A program made the translations under genes and the position numbers. A stretch of DNA of 64,000 nucleotides from Acinetobacter sp. ANC 4648 (GTDB taxonomy: Bacteria > Pseudomonadota > Gammaproteobacteria > Pseudomonadales > Moraxellaceae), in the NCBI RefSeq assembly GCF_002135345.1, contig NZ_NEGI01000003.1, positions 248,001 to 312,000 on the forward strand, in the 5' to 3' direction. Positions 1-9,013 of the stretch are shown here, piece by piece. Within the stretch, counting starts at the first letter, position 1, and every line of letters begins with the position of its first letter. The notes beneath the pieces were generated by a model that did no database searches, was not told the origin of the DNA, and saw only the letters and a list, made by a program, of their open reading frames with translations.

Positions 1-1
1 A

Positions 2-241
2 AGTATCGGTAAAAAGCTGTTCAAACTTCAAATTGTTGACGTAGAAACCAACCAACTTCCTGGACAGTTACGTGGCTTCTTTATTCGTTCATTTTTATTT
101 TTAGTCATATCGCAATTCATCAGTATTTTACCCGTCTTAGCGCTGATCTTTATCGCCGATCTAGTTTTGTTTTTTTACAAAGGAAACAACAGCTTACATG
201 ATCGCCTCGCAAAAACCAAAGTCATTGATATTTCAAAATAA
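2..241 (+). CDS. RDD family membrane protein, C-terminal fragment
   Basis: The open frame enters from the left edge (first full codon at base 2) and stops with TAA at 239-241, giving the last 79 residues. The fragment begins with a GKKLFKLQIVD-type stretch, has two closely spaced hydrophobic segments, and ends in a basic tail with NSLHDRLAKTKVI. That pattern (G-K-x-L, then LHDRLAKTxV) is typical of the end of RDD domains, small membrane proteins of mostly unknown function, some linked to ion antiport. A hairpin terminator follows directly. The N-terminus and the real length cannot be seen. Confidence 0.75.
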   Translation, partial: SIGKKLFKLQIVDVETNQLPGQLRGFFIRSFLFLVISQFISILPVLALIFIADLVLFFYKGNNSLHDRLAKTKVIDISK

Positions 242-244
242 TAG

Positions 245-268
245 AGAGGCGATTTTCGCCTCTTTTTT
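245..268 (+). terminator. Intrinsic terminator after the RDD gene
   Basis: An 8-bp perfect stem (AGAGGCGA, 245-252, pairing with 256-263) with a TTT loop is followed by a run of T. It begins 4 bases after the RDD stop codon. Confidence 0.85.
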
Positions 269-421
269 CTTATAAGACATTCAATAATAAAATAATTTTA
301 AACAGCTTGTGATTAATTCTGACCAAAAAAATCAGGTATTTTTACCCCAACATAATGCCTGAGCATCTATAGCTTAGTTTGTTGATATAAGGCATAATGC
401 CCTACAACGTAGCGGTGTCAT

Positions 422-470
422 ATGATTGAGAATGCTTTTCATTTATGAAAATAATTTGATTCTCAATCAT
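422..470. promoter_or_regulatory. Nested inverted repeat upstream of cyoA, candidate operator
   Basis: A perfect 12-bp inverted repeat (ATGATTGAGAAT at 422-433, its complement at 459-470) encloses a second 7-bp one (TTTTCAT at 436-442 and ATGAAAA at 445-451). It lies about 65-110 bases before the cyoA start. The part at 427-441 (TGAGAATGCTTTTCA) matches the 7-1-7 Fur-box pattern TGATAATnATTATCA at 11 of 14 symmetric positions by my count. There is no T run after it, so a regulatory site fits better than a terminator. The regulator is an inference. Confidence 0.45.
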
Positions 471-533
471 GCGACACTTTAATCGCTATCCCATATTAAT
501 TTAGGGAATGGGACTCTTCACCGAGGTTGTAAA

Positions 534-1577
534 ATGAGACAAACGATTTTAGCTGTATTGTCTTTATCAACGCTTGCCGCACTTTTAACAGGGTGTGGTG
601 GTGATATGGTACTTCTGAACTCTAAAGGTCCAGTAGCAGAAGGTCAAAGTGACCTGATGATGAAAGCGATCTATTTAATGCTTTTGGTGGTTATTCCATC
701 AATAATCATGGCATTATGGTTTGGTTGGAAATATCGCGCGTCAAATAAAGATGCAGACTACAAACCTACATGGGCACACTCTACAGCAATTGAGATTGTT
801 GTTTGGGGTATCCCATGTATTATTATTGCTATTCTTGCATATCTAACATGGTGGGGCTCACATAAGTATGACCCTTACCGTCCATTAGAATCAGATAAAG
901 CACCATTAACTATTCAAGTTATTGCTGAACAGTTCAAATGGGTTTTTGTTTATCCTGAACAAGAAATTGCAACAATCAATGAAGTACGTTTTCCTGAGAA
1001 AACACCTGTCAACTTCAATATTACTTCTAATTTCACAATGAACTCATTCTTCATTCCGAAATTAGCTGGTCAGATCTATGCTATGGCAGGCATGAAAACT
1101 CAACTTCACATGCTAGCAAATGAACCTGGTGTATACCGTGGTTTCTCTTCGAACTATAGTGGTTATGGCTTTACACAAATGCGCTTTAAAGCACACAGTG
1201 TGACTGAAGCTGACTTTAATAGTTGGGTTGCTGCAGTGAAAGCAGGTAACGGCACTTCAATCAATCCTGAAGCTGTTCAAAAAACTGTTTTAGACAAAGC
1301 AGAGTTTGATTCTCTTAAAGATGGTGATCGTTCTACGCACCAAATTGAAGCGATGCTTAACAATGCTCACACACCAGAAGAAAAAGCCCTTGCAGAAGAA
1401 GCTGAACGTAAAGGTCCATTCCCTACTAAGCCTACTCCTGTAACTTATTATTCTTCAGTTGAGCCTCACTTGTTTGAAAGCATTATCAACAAATACATGA
1501 GCAACTATCATGGTGCAGACCATCAAGGTGCTGAACATGCAAATGTTGAACATGTTAATGCTTCTCATGGGGAATAA
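534..1577 (+). CDS. cyoA: Cytochrome bo3 ubiquinol oxidase subunit II
   Basis: Subunit II of the proton-pumping quinol oxidase in the inner membrane. The 347-residue product opens with a lipoprotein signal peptide ending in the lipobox LTGC (Cys21). Two membrane helices follow (about 45-65 and 87-107), then the periplasmic cupredoxin-like domain. As expected for quinol oxidases, no CuA-site Cys pair is visible in that domain. It is somewhat longer than E. coli CyoA (315 aa) and ends in a His-rich tail. The ATG at 534 follows a GAGGTTG ribosome site. It is the first gene of cyoABCDE, with cyoB starting 3 bases after its stop. The dyad at 422-470 may control the operon. Confidence 0.97.
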   Translation: MRQTILAVLSLSTLAALLTGCGGDMVLLNSKGPVAEGQSDLMMKAIYLMLLVVIPSIIMALWFGWKYRASNKDADYKPTWAHSTAIEIVVWGIPCIIIAILAYLTWWGSHKYDPYRPLESDKAPLTIQVIAEQFKWVFVYPEQEIATINEVRFPEKTPVNFNITSNFTMNSFFIPKLAGQIYAMAGMKTQLHMLANEPGVYRGFSSNYSGYGFTQMRFKAHSVTEADFNSWVAAVKAGNGTSINPEAVQKTVLDKAEFDSLKDGDRSTHQIEAMLNNAHTPEEKALAEEAERKGPFPTKPTPVTYYSSVEPHLFESIINKYMSNYHGADHQGAEHANVEHVNASHGE

Positions 1578-1580
1578 GAC

Positions 1581-3569
1581 ATGTTGTTATTAGGTAAACT
1601 CAACTGGGATGCAATCCCAAAAGAGCCGATTGTACTTGTAACCATGGTCATTATGGCGCTTGGGGCAATTGCAGTTTTTGGCGGTATTACTTATTTTAAA
1701 AAATGGGGCTACCTCTGGAAAACTTGGTTTACTTCTGTAGACCATAAAAAAATCGGTATTATGTATATCCTTGTATCTGTTGTGATGCTACTTCGTGGTT
1801 TCGCAGATGCAATTATGATGCGTCTTCAACTGTTCCTTGCAAAAGGTGGCGGTGAAGGTTACTTACATCCTGACCACTACGACCAGATCTTCACCGCACA
1901 CGGTGTGATCATGATCTTCTTCGTAGCAATGGGTCTCGTTGTCGGTATGATGAATATCGTTGTACCACTTCAAATTGGTGCACGTGACGTTGCATTCCCA
2001 TTATTAAACTCTGTAAGCTTCTGGCTATTTGCTGGTGCTGCTGGCTTAATGATGGCATCACTTGTATTAGGTGAATTTGCCGCAACAGGTTGGATGGCTT
2101 ACCCTCCACTGTCAGGCATTCAATATTCTCCTGGTGTAGGTGTTGACTACTATATTTGGGCACTGCAAATTTCAGGTCTAGGTACGCTCTTAACCGGTGT
2201 TAACTTCTTTGTTACCATCATTAAAATGCGTGCGCCTGGCATGAGCCTAATGGATATGCCGATCTTTACTTGGACTGCACTTTGTACAGCAGTATTGATC
2301 ATTGCCTCTTTCCCTGTATTAACTGCAACAATTGCAATGTTAACACTTGACCGTTACTTCGACTTCCACTTCTTCACCAATGAGCTTGGCGGTAGCCCAA
2401 TGCTGTATGTGAACTTGATTTGGACTTGGGGTCACCCAGAAGTTTACATCTTGATTTTACCTGCTTTTGGTATTTTCTCTGAAGTAACCTCTGTATTTAG
2501 CCGTAAATCATTGTTTGGTTACAAATCAATGGTATATGCAACTATCGCGATCACAGTTCTTGCGTTCGTGGTATGGGTTCACCATTTCTTCACCATGGGT
2601 GCAGGTGCTAACGTTAATGCGTTCTTCGGCATCATGACCATGGTTATTGCAATCCCGACAGGTGTGAAAATCTTCTCATGGTTATTCACCATGTATAAAG
2701 GTCGTATCACTTTTACCACCCCGATGTACTGGACACTTGGCTTCCTGATTACCTTCGGTATTGGTGGTTTAACGGGTGTGTTAATGGCTGTTCCACCAGC
2801 TGACTTCTTGGTACATAACTCACTATTCCTAATTGCTCACTTCCATAACGTAATTATTGGTGGTGTTGTATTTGGTATGTTTGCGGGTATCACGTTCTAC
2901 TGGCCAAAAATGTTTGGTTGGAAGTTAAGTGAAGCTTGGGGCAAAGCATCTTTCTGGTTCTGGTTCTTCGGTTTCTATTTTGCATTCATTCCACTTTATA
3001 TCCTTGGCTTCATGGGTATGACACGTCGCTTGAATACTTATGACAATCCAGAATGGGATCCGTACTTGGCGATTGCTTTCTTCGGCTCTGTATTGGTTGC
3101 AATTGGTATTGCATGTTTCCTTATGCAAATTATCGTTGGCTACTTACAACGTCATGACAACATGGACCACACAGGCGATCCATGGGATGCACGTACACTT
3201 GAATGGGCAACTTCATCTCCTGCTCCGTTTTATAACTTTGCTGAAGTTCCAAATGGTAACGGTATTGACCGTTTCTGGACTGACAAAGAAAATGGTGTAG
3301 CATATGCGCGTCCAACTAAGTACGAAGACATTCACATGCCTACAGACCGTGCTGCTGGTTTCGTTATTGCAATGTTCCTTACCACAATGGGCTTCGCTTT
3401 AATCTGGCACATCTGGTGGTTAGTCGTAATTACTTTCCTTGGCGCTGTGATCAGCTTCATCGTAAGTTCATTCACTAAAAAAGTGGATTATTACGTACCT
3501 GCTGCTGAAGTAGAACGTATCGAAAACGAACGTTATGCTTTACTTGAAAAACACTTGAAGAAGGACTAA
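1581..3569 (+). CDS. cyoB: Cytochrome bo3 ubiquinol oxidase subunit I
   Basis: Catalytic subunit holding heme b, heme o3 and CuB; it reduces O2 with electrons from ubiquinol and pumps protons. At 662 residues it is the usual length (E. coli 663). Visible landmarks are a heme ligand in FTAHGV, the CuB ligand and cross-linked Tyr in WGHPEVY, the two CuB His in VWVHHFF, and the heme ligands in IAHFHNV. Many membrane helices run throughout, and a polar C-terminal tail follows. All expected ligands are present, so the enzyme should be active. It sits 3 bases after cyoA and 4 before cyoC. Confidence 0.98.
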   Translation: MLLLGKLNWDAIPKEPIVLVTMVIMALGAIAVFGGITYFKKWGYLWKTWFTSVDHKKIGIMYILVSVVMLLRGFADAIMMRLQLFLAKGGGEGYLHPDHYDQIFTAHGVIMIFFVAMGLVVGMMNIVVPLQIGARDVAFPLLNSVSFWLFAGAAGLMMASLVLGEFAATGWMAYPPLSGIQYSPGVGVDYYIWALQISGLGTLLTGVNFFVTIIKMRAPGMSLMDMPIFTWTALCTAVLIIASFPVLTATIAMLTLDRYFDFHFFTNELGGSPMLYVNLIWTWGHPEVYILILPAFGIFSEVTSVFSRKSLFGYKSMVYATIAITVLAFVVWVHHFFTMGAGANVNAFFGIMTMVIAIPTGVKIFSWLFTMYKGRITFTTPMYWTLGFLITFGIGGLTGVLMAVPPADFLVHNSLFLIAHFHNVIIGGVVFGMFAGITFYWPKMFGWKLSEAWGKASFWFWFFGFYFAFIPLYILGFMGMTRRLNTYDNPEWDPYLAIAFFGSVLVAIGIACFLMQIIVGYLQRHDNMDHTGDPWDARTLEWATSSPAPFYNFAEVPNGNGIDRFWTDKENGVAYARPTKYEDIHMPTDRAAGFVIAMFLTTMGFALIWHIWWLVVITFLGAVISFIVSSFTKKVDYYVPAAEVERIENERYALLEKHLKKD

Positions 3570-3573
3570 GGAT

Positions 3574-4191
3574 ATGGCTGAAGTACTTCATCACGACAAC
3601 CACGGACACGATGAACATCATCACGATGATACGGACATCACCGTCTTTGGTTTTTGGACCTATTTGATGAGTGACTTGATTTTATTCGGTACACTCTTCA
3701 TCGCGTTCGCTGTATTAAGCAGTCATATTCCAGCTGGAACACCAAGCCCTAAAGAGCTTTTTGGTGACACATTAGGTTTCGTTTTAACTGAAACTTTTGC
3801 GCTCCTTATCTCTTCTGTAACCTTTGGTTTTGCAGTACTTGCTTCTTACAAAAAAAATGTTAACCAAGTAATTTTGTGGCTTATCGTTACATTTATTTTT
3901 GGTGCATCATTCATCGGCATGGAACTTTATGAATTTAATCATTTAGTTCATGCTGGTCATGGTCCAACCCACAGTGCGTTCTTATCTGCGTTCTTTACTC
4001 TTGTAGGAACACACGGTATCCACGTAACATCTGGTTTGGTGTGGATGATCATATTAATGGTGCAAATCAAAAAATATGGTTTAACCACTGCAAACACGCG
4101 TCGTCTCGCATGTTTAAGCTTGTTCTGGCACTTCCTTGACATCGTGTGGATCTGCGTATTCAGCGTAGTTTACTTGTTAGGAGTTGTATAA
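3574..4191 (+). CDS. cyoC: Cytochrome bo3 ubiquinol oxidase subunit III
   Basis: Heme-copper oxidase subunit III, 205 residues with five hydrophobic segments, as in E. coli CyoC (204 aa). The N-terminus is very His/Asp rich ([14 protein letters not shown]), a feature shared with the enterobacterial protein. The [18 protein letters not shown] start of helix 1 and the [14 protein letters not shown] segment are typical family motifs. Subunit III stabilises the complex and lies in the inner membrane. Its TAA stop overlaps the cyoD start codon (TAATG), which suggests translational coupling. Confidence 0.97.
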   Translation: MAEVLHHDNHGHDEHHHDDTDITVFGFWTYLMSDLILFGTLFIAFAVLSSHIPAGTPSPKELFGDTLGFVLTETFALLISSVTFGFAVLASYKKNVNQVILWLIVTFIFGASFIGMELYEFNHLVHAGHGPTHSAFLSAFFTLVGTHGIHVTSGLVWMIILMVQIKKYGLTTANTRRLACLSLFWHFLDIVWICVFSVVYLLGVV

Positions 4192-4520
4192 TGAGCCATG
4201 ATCATAATGCCGCTGGTGCATCTCACGGTAACGTTAAGCAATATACTATCGGCTTTATTCTTTCAGTTTTATTGACTATTGTTCCATTCTATATGGCAAT
4301 GCATACTGAAGATTTTAGCCGTGGTGCTATTATTGCGACAATTGCGATTACCGCAGTTGCTCAGGTACTTGTACAGTTAGTGTTCTTTTTACACATGAAC
4401 TCGTCATCTGAACAACGCTGGAACGTGATTGCATTTATCTATACGATTCTAACTATTGCGGTACTTTTAGTTGGTTCAGTATGGATTATGAATTACTTAC
4501 ATTCAAACATGATGATCTAA
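4191..4520 (+). CDS. cyoD: Cytochrome bo3 ubiquinol oxidase subunit IV
   Basis: Small accessory subunit of the oxidase. I start it at the ATG at 4191, which overlaps the cyoC stop, giving 109 residues, the same length as E. coli CyoD. An in-frame start at 4146 inside cyoC would add 15 residues unlike the family and is rejected. The N-terminus [13 protein letters not shown] is close to the enterobacterial one. Three membrane helices follow, with LVFFLHMNSS in the middle and WIMNYLHSNMM at the end, both characteristic of CyoD. Confidence 0.96.
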   Translation: MSHDHNAAGASHGNVKQYTIGFILSVLLTIVPFYMAMHTEDFSRGAIIATIAITAVAQVLVQLVFFLHMNSSSEQRWNVIAFIYTILTIAVLLVGSVWIMNYLHSNMMI

Positions 4521-4530
4521 ACTGATCATT

Positions 4531-5409
4531 ATGTTTAAAAAGTATTTATTCCTGACTAAACCAGGAATTCTCTTTGGTAACTTTGTTACCACTTTGGGCG
4601 GCTTTTTCTTAGCCGCTCAAGGTTCAGTAGATTTCCTTCTCCTCCTGATTACCTTACTTGGTACAACACTTGTGGTTGCCTCTGGTTGCGTCGTCAATAA
4701 CGTGATTGATCAAGATATTGATCAAAAAATGCAACGGACGATGAATCGAGCATTAGTCCAAAAAACCATCAGTCCAACCATAGCATTGGCCTTTTCTGCA
4801 GTCCTTGGTTTGATCGGCTTCGGCTTATTATGGTTTTTTGTTAATACTTATGCCTTTGGTTTCGCAGTACTGGGTTTTGTGGTTTATGTGATTTTTTATA
4901 GTCTATGGAGTAAACGTACCACCATCCACCAAACAGTGATTGGTAGTATTTCTGGCGCAAGCCCTCCTGTGATTGGTTATACTGCTGTTTCGAATGAATT
5001 TGATGTTGCCGCTTTGCTAATCTTTTTAGCGTATGCTCTTTGGCAAATGCCACATTCATGGGGAATTGCAATATATCGTTTCGATGACTATAAAAATGCA
5101 GGCATTCCAATTTTACCTGTCGCACGCTCCATCTATCGAACCAAAGTTGAAAGTTTGATTTATGTTTTGTTATTTGCTGCAGTGTTAAATGGATTGTATT
5201 GTTTTGGCTATACCAATGTAATCTTTCTGATTATTTTTAATGCACTGAGTGCTTATTGGGTTTATTTATCGATTATCGGCTTCAAAGCTGAAAATGATCA
5301 AATTTGGGCAAAACGCTATTTCTTATATTCTGTAATCTTAATTACAGCACTGAGTTTTAGTTTTAGCTTTAGCTACGTCTCTCCTGCACCACATCTGCCA
5401 ATTTTCTAA
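4531..5409 (+). CDS. cyoE: Protoheme IX farnesyltransferase (heme O synthase)
   Basis: UbiA-family prenyltransferase that adds a farnesyl group to heme b to make heme o for CyoB. The 292-residue protein has about eight membrane helices. The Asp-rich prenyl-diphosphate/Mg site NNVIDQDIDQKMQRTMNR is clear near residue 70, and a second Asp-containing loop (YRFDDYKNAGIPILPV) lies near 185. It is the last gene of the cyo operon, 10 bases after cyoD, and is followed at once by a strong hairpin terminator. I see no clear Shine-Dalgarno sequence, so it may depend on coupling to cyoD. Confidence 0.96.
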   Translation: MFKKYLFLTKPGILFGNFVTTLGGFFLAAQGSVDFLLLLITLLGTTLVVASGCVVNNVIDQDIDQKMQRTMNRALVQKTISPTIALAFSAVLGLIGFGLLWFFVNTYAFGFAVLGFVVYVIFYSLWSKRTTIHQTVIGSISGASPPVIGYTAVSNEFDVAALLIFLAYALWQMPHSWGIAIYRFDDYKNAGIPILPVARSIYRTKVESLIYVLLFAAVLNGLYCFGYTNVIFLIIFNALSAYWVYLSIIGFKAENDQIWAKRYFLYSVILITALSFSFSFSYVSPAPHLPIF

Positions 5410-5410
5410 A

Positions 5411-5441
5411 AAAAAAGATAGAGTTCTCTCTATCTTTTTTT
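5411..5441 (+). terminator. Terminator of the cyo operon
   Basis: A stem of GATAGAG (5417-5423) with CTCTATC (5428-5434) is extended by flanking A and T runs, with loop TTCT. It begins directly after the cyoE stop. Confidence 0.9.
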
Positions 5442-5844
5442 CATCTATTATATCCATCCTTTTTCTTTTCTAATGTTAGCGGATTATTTTCATATAATCT
5501 AAATAAAACAACATGTAAAATATGCTAACTTTTTCACAGCAACTAACTACATACAGAATACCAACACCTGATGATGATTTATAATTCAGAGAAAATACTC
5601 TAGTCTCTCGCACCACATTAAAATTAAGCAGATTATTTTAAAAAAATCATCGAAAATATTACAATCAATTTTAAAGCTCTAGCAAAATACTTCGCATATA
5701 GCTAATCTACGTAGCCTCATATACCTGGTTACTTATCTTGTCACCAAAATTTAAATTGATTAACAGAGCCACTCTAAATAAAAGAATGCAGTCGATATTT
5801 CAAATACCTAGCCTAAAGTTATACAACAAATATTCTGAATAAGA
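5442..5844. other. AT-rich spacer between the cyo operon and the rpsF promoter
   Basis: About 400 bases with no open frame that looks coding. A short minus-strand frame overlapping 5808-6089 is only a shadow of the rpsF leader and start. I see no repeat or RNA gene that I can support here. Confidence 0.5.
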
Positions 5845-5873
5845 TTGCTAAAAAACGCCATATTCCTTATAAT
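5845..5873 (+). promoter_or_regulatory. Sigma-70 type promoter for rpsF-rpsR-rplI
   Basis: TTGCTA (5845-5850), a 17-base spacer, then a perfect TATAAT (5868-5873). Transcription would start near 5880, leaving a leader of about 100 bases before rpsF. Confidence 0.75.
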
Positions 5874-5925
5874 CAGCGCTCGCAATTTTTGCGGCTCAGC
5901 CAATGTATTTTGGTTGTGACTCCTT

Positions 5926-5954
5926 GCTTCAAGTTTTATTTTAAAATTTGAGGC
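5926..5954 (+). promoter_or_regulatory. Leader hairpin before rpsF, candidate S6:S18 autoregulatory element
   Basis: A 13-bp stem (5926-5938 with 5942-5954, including two G-U pairs) and a TTT loop lies 25 bases before the rpsF start. A CCG triplet follows in TAAACCGTAAGGAG, next to the ribosome site. Many bacteria have an S6:S18-binding structure with a conserved CCG in this place. The match here is by position and general form, so the assignment is an inference. Confidence 0.45.
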
Positions 5955-5978
5955 TGCATAAACCGTAAGGAGCTGACA

Positions 5979-6365
5979 ATGCGTCACTACGAAATCGTAA
6001 TTCTGGTACATCCAGACCAAAGCGATCAAGTTGTAGGAATGGTAGAACGTTACATTTCTCACATCAAAGATGCTGAAGGTCAAATTCACCGCTTAGAAGA
6101 TTGGGGCCGCCGTCAATTGGCTTACCCAATTAACAAAATTCATAAAGCACACTACATTTTAATGAACGTTGAATGTGGTCAAACTACGCTTAATGAATTA
6201 GAAGAATTGTTCCGTTATAACGATGCAATCCTTCGTAATGTTATTATTCGTCGTGAAAATGCAATCACTGAAGAGTCATTGCTTGCTAAAAGTGCTGAAG
6301 AAAAGCGTGCGCGTAAAGCTCAACGCGAAGAAGCACAACAAACTCAAGACTCTGCTGAAGCTTAA
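5979..6365 (+). CDS. rpsF: 30S ribosomal protein S6
   Basis: Small-subunit protein that pairs with S18 on the platform of the 30S particle. The 128-residue product begins [18 protein letters not shown], the standard S6 start, and has the [16 protein letters not shown] core. The C-terminal tail is charged and Glu/Ala/Gln rich, as is common. The ATG follows TAAGGAG at ideal spacing. First gene of a three-gene ribosomal operon with its own promoter (5845-5873) and leader hairpin. Unlike E. coli there is no priB between it and rpsR. Confidence 0.98.
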   Translation: MRHYEIVILVHPDQSDQVVGMVERYISHIKDAEGQIHRLEDWGRRQLAYPINKIHKAHYILMNVECGQTTLNELEELFRYNDAILRNVIIRRENAITEESLLAKSAEEKRARKAQREEAQQTQDSAEA

Positions 6366-6376
6366 GGAGAACATAA

Positions 6377-6604
6377 ATGGCACGTTTTTACCGTCGTCGC
6401 AAGTTCTGCCGCTTTACAGCTGAGAAAGTTGCATACATCGACTACAAAGATATCGATACTTTAAAACAGTACATTACTGAAAACGGCAAAATTGTTCCTA
6501 GCCGTATTACAGGTACTAAAGCTCGTTACCAACGTCAATTAGCGCTTGCTATTAAACAAGCTCGCTACTTGTCATTGATCCCTTACACTGACAATCATAA
6601 GTGA
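6377..6604 (+). CDS. rpsR: 30S ribosomal protein S18
   Basis: Small-subunit protein, partner of S6. At 75 residues it is the normal length (E. coli 75). It begins [13 protein letters not shown] and contains [20 protein letters not shown] and a [18 protein letters not shown] stretch, all typical. It is 11 bases after rpsF, too close for a priB gene, and AAGGAGA lies just before its ATG. Confidence 0.98.
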   Translation: MARFYRRRKFCRFTAEKVAYIDYKDIDTLKQYITENGKIVPSRITGTKARYQRQLALAIKQARYLSLIPYTDNHK

Positions 6605-6613
6605 GGTTGAGCT

Positions 6614-7060
6614 GTGGATATTATTTTATTACAACGCATTAAAAACCTTGGTAAATTAGGCGATAAAGTTTCAGTTAAAGCTGGTTACGGCCGTAACTTC
6701 CTTATCCCTCAAGGTAAAGCAGTTGCTGCGACTGAGTCAAACACTGCTGCTTTTGAAACTCGTCGTGCTGAACTTGAGAAACAAGAAGCTGAAGTATTAG
6801 CTGCTGCTCAAGCACGTGCTGACCAATTGAACGAAGTAAATATTGTAATCACTGCGAAAGCTGGTGATGAAGGTAAATTATTTGGTTCTATCGGTACACG
6901 TGACATCGCTGACGCGTTAACCAATGCTGGTCTTACTGTAGACCGTGCAGAAGTTCGTTTACCAAATGGCGCACTTCGTCATACTGGTGAATTCAACATC
7001 GCAATCCAATTGCACCATGATGTTGCTGCTGAAGTTCTCGTTACTATCGTAGCTGAGTAA
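6614..7060 (+). CDS. rplI: 50S ribosomal protein L9
   Basis: Large-subunit protein that binds 23S rRNA near L1. The 148-residue product has the classic N-domain ([19 protein letters not shown], then [13 protein letters not shown]), a long central helix and a globular C-domain. It starts at GTG 6614, with GAGGTTGAG just before it; no ATG gives a better family match. It closes the rpsF operon and is followed by a strong terminator. Confidence 0.98.
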   Translation: MDIILLQRIKNLGKLGDKVSVKAGYGRNFLIPQGKAVAATESNTAAFETRRAELEKQEAEVLAAAQARADQLNEVNIVITAKAGDEGKLFGSIGTRDIADALTNAGLTVDRAEVRLPNGALRHTGEFNIAIQLHHDVAAEVLVTIVAE

Positions 7061-7067
7061 TTTTTGC

Positions 7068-7101
7068 AAAAAAAAGAGCATGCTTTGCATGCTCTTTTTT
7101 T
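7068..7101 (+). terminator. Terminator of the rpsF-rpsR-rplI operon
   Basis: An 8-bp stem GAGCATGC (7076-7083) with GCATGCTC (7087-7094) and loop TTT is flanked by an A run on the left and T7 on the right. Confidence 0.92.
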
Positions 7102-7188
7102 ATCTGTAAGTTTTAAATTCTTCCATCTTAATTTTATTTTCCAACTCAGTATCACACCTCATTATTGATAAATCTGTTAAGCTCTTCA

Positions 7189-7218
7189 CTCACTTTTGCT
7201 TAAATACAAGCAAGTGAG
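7189..7218. repeat. Imperfect hairpin upstream of dnaB
   Basis: CTCACTT and GCTT (7189-7201, with a TT bulge) pair with AAGC and AAGTGAG (7208-7218), loop AAATAC. It sits about 50-80 bases before dnaB. It could be an operator or leader structure. There is no T run, so it is not a terminator. Function unknown. Confidence 0.4.
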
Positions 7219-7266
7219 AAAGTACGTATTGAAAATTTATTTTATTATTAAAAATCAAGGTTTTAT

Positions 7267-8712
7267 ATGTCTCAGGCACCCGCCCCTGCTTCTACAAATA
7301 CTTTTAAAACTGATGCAAAAACCAGTAACCCTGCACAGTTAAAGGAATTTCGTACGCCACCGCACAACTTGGCGATTGAACAAGCGGTGCTGGCTGCGCT
7401 CATGACAGTTGCCGAATCATTTGAACAAGTCAGTGATGCACTGCATGAAAATGATTTCTATGCGACCCGACATAAATATATTTTCCGTGCGATTGAAAAA
7501 CTGGCTCAAGAAAGCTCACCTTACGATGCAGTATTGGTAAATGATTGGCTAATCAAACAAAACTTACTCGACGCAATCGGCGGTGAAGAATATTTAATGC
7601 AATTGATGGCAGATTCGCCATCCAGTTTCTATAACCTAGAAACCTATGCCCATAAAATTCGTGAATTTTCAACACTCAGAAGCATGATTAAAGTCGGTAA
7701 TGAAATTTTACAAAATGCCTATGACACCAAAGGTCGTGAAGTCAGTGAAATTTTAGATCTAGCTGAAACCAATATTTTTTCAATTGCAGAACAACACAAT
7801 AATAATGCTAGAGCACAAGGACCAAAAGCTATTTCAGCCGTTGTTGCTGATGTATTTGATAAGCTGAATGAACTTTCACAAATGGAAGGCAGTATTACCG
7901 GTTTAACTTCAGGATTTATGGAGTTAGATAACAAAACTTCAGGGATGCAAGCTGGCGACCTGATTATTGTCGCTGCTCGACCATCCATGGGTAAAACCAC
8001 CTTTGCCATGAATTTAGTGGAAAGTGTCTTATTCAACTGCGACCTACCAGCCTTGGTATTCTCAATGGAGATGCCCGCAGATTCCATCGCTATGCGTCTG
8101 ATTTCTGCCTATGGTAAAGTCCATCAAGGTCATTTACGTTCAGGTAAATTGGATGGAGAGGAATGGTCTAAGGTCACTGGAACCATCTTACAATTACAAG
8201 AGAAGCATCTTTATATCGACGACTCCTCCGCTCTACCACCCACCGAATTGCGTTCACGCGCACGTCGTATTGCCAAACAACACGGTGGTAAGCTTGGCTG
8301 CATTATGGTCGACTATCTACAATTAATGAAAGTCCCTGGAATGGGTGACAACCGTGTCGGTGAGATTTCAGAAATTTCCCGTAGTTTAAAAGCCTTAGCA
8401 AAAGAAATGATGTGCCCAGTCATTGCACTATCTCAGTTAAACCGTGCTTTGGAGAACCGCCCAAATAAACGTCCTGTGATGTCCGATTTACGTGAGTCAG
8501 GTGCGATCGAGCAGGATGCTGACTTAATCATGTTCATTTATCGTGACGAAGTCTACAACAAAGAATCCAAAGAGGCTGGCACGGCTGAAATTATCATTGG
8601 CAAGCAACGTAATGGTCCAATTGGGACAGTCCGATTGGCATTTGAAGGTCAATACACTCGTTTTAGTAATTTATCACCTGAGTATTATTCTCAATACAAT
8701 GATGATGAATAA
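7267..8712 (+). CDS. dnaB: Replicative DNA helicase DnaB
   Basis: Hexameric 5'-3' helicase that unwinds DNA at the replication fork. At 481 residues it is close to E. coli DnaB (471). The N-terminal DnaB domain (PPHNLAIEQAVLAALM, about 32-135) is followed by a linker and the RecA-like ATPase domain. The Walker A motif RPSMGKTT lies near residue 240 and Walker B-type IMVDYLQLM near 350. An ALSQLNRALE segment, an arginine-finger-type motif and the C-terminal IGKQRNGP are also present. I see no intein. The first 30 residues are a low-complexity extension. The start is the ATG at 7267; no strong Shine-Dalgarno is visible. Confidence 0.97.
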   Translation: MSQAPAPASTNTFKTDAKTSNPAQLKEFRTPPHNLAIEQAVLAALMTVAESFEQVSDALHENDFYATRHKYIFRAIEKLAQESSPYDAVLVNDWLIKQNLLDAIGGEEYLMQLMADSPSSFYNLETYAHKIREFSTLRSMIKVGNEILQNAYDTKGREVSEILDLAETNIFSIAEQHNNNARAQGPKAISAVVADVFDKLNELSQMEGSITGLTSGFMELDNKTSGMQAGDLIIVAARPSMGKTTFAMNLVESVLFNCDLPALVFSMEMPADSIAMRLISAYGKVHQGHLRSGKLDGEEWSKVTGTILQLQEKHLYIDDSSALPPTELRSRARRIAKQHGGKLGCIMVDYLQLMKVPGMGDNRVGEISEISRSLKALAKEMMCPVIALSQLNRALENRPNKRPVMSDLRESGAIEQDADLIMFIYRDEVYNKESKEAGTAEIIIGKQRNGPIGTVRLAFEGQYTRFSNLSPEYYSQYNDDE

Positions 8713-8730
8713 ACTAAAAGTGATGTAAAT

Positions 8731-8757
8731 AAACGGACAGAAATTTGTCCGTTTTTT
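8731..8757 (+). terminator. Terminator after dnaB
   Basis: A 9-bp stem AAACGGACA (8731-8739) with TGTCCGTTT (8746-8754), loop GAAATT, is followed by more T. Confidence 0.9.
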
Positions 8758-9013
8758 AAAGTCATTTTTAGAATTTAGATTTTTAAATTACATCCAATTC
8801 AACCTAATTCCTATCAATGAATACTGAATAAAATACCCTTTAAACTCATGTCCATTCTTACCCGATAGGACTACAATAATTACTCATTTCCTCCAATGTA
8901 AGACTGATCTTTCTTGATTGAATCTTCATTTTAAATTTTCTCAACCGACAAAGTATGACTAGCATTTTATTATCTAGTTTTAAGCATTTGTAATTCTTTA
9001 AGGAGCCACAAGG
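8758..9013. other. AT-rich spacer before alr
   Basis: No coding frame I can support. The last part should hold the alr promoter: a TATTAT-like element lies near 8968-8973, and AAGGAGCC directly precedes the alr start. No other structure is evident. Confidence 0.4.

Noticed and set aside
1500..4250. His-rich tails of CyoA, CyoC and CyoD as a novel metal-binding set
   Set aside because: E. coli CyoA, CyoC and CyoD have similar His-rich ends, so this is a family trait.
5808..6089. 93-residue minus-strand frame across the rpsF start
   Set aside because: It overlaps the promoter, leader and start of rpsF on the other strand and has no family resemblance.
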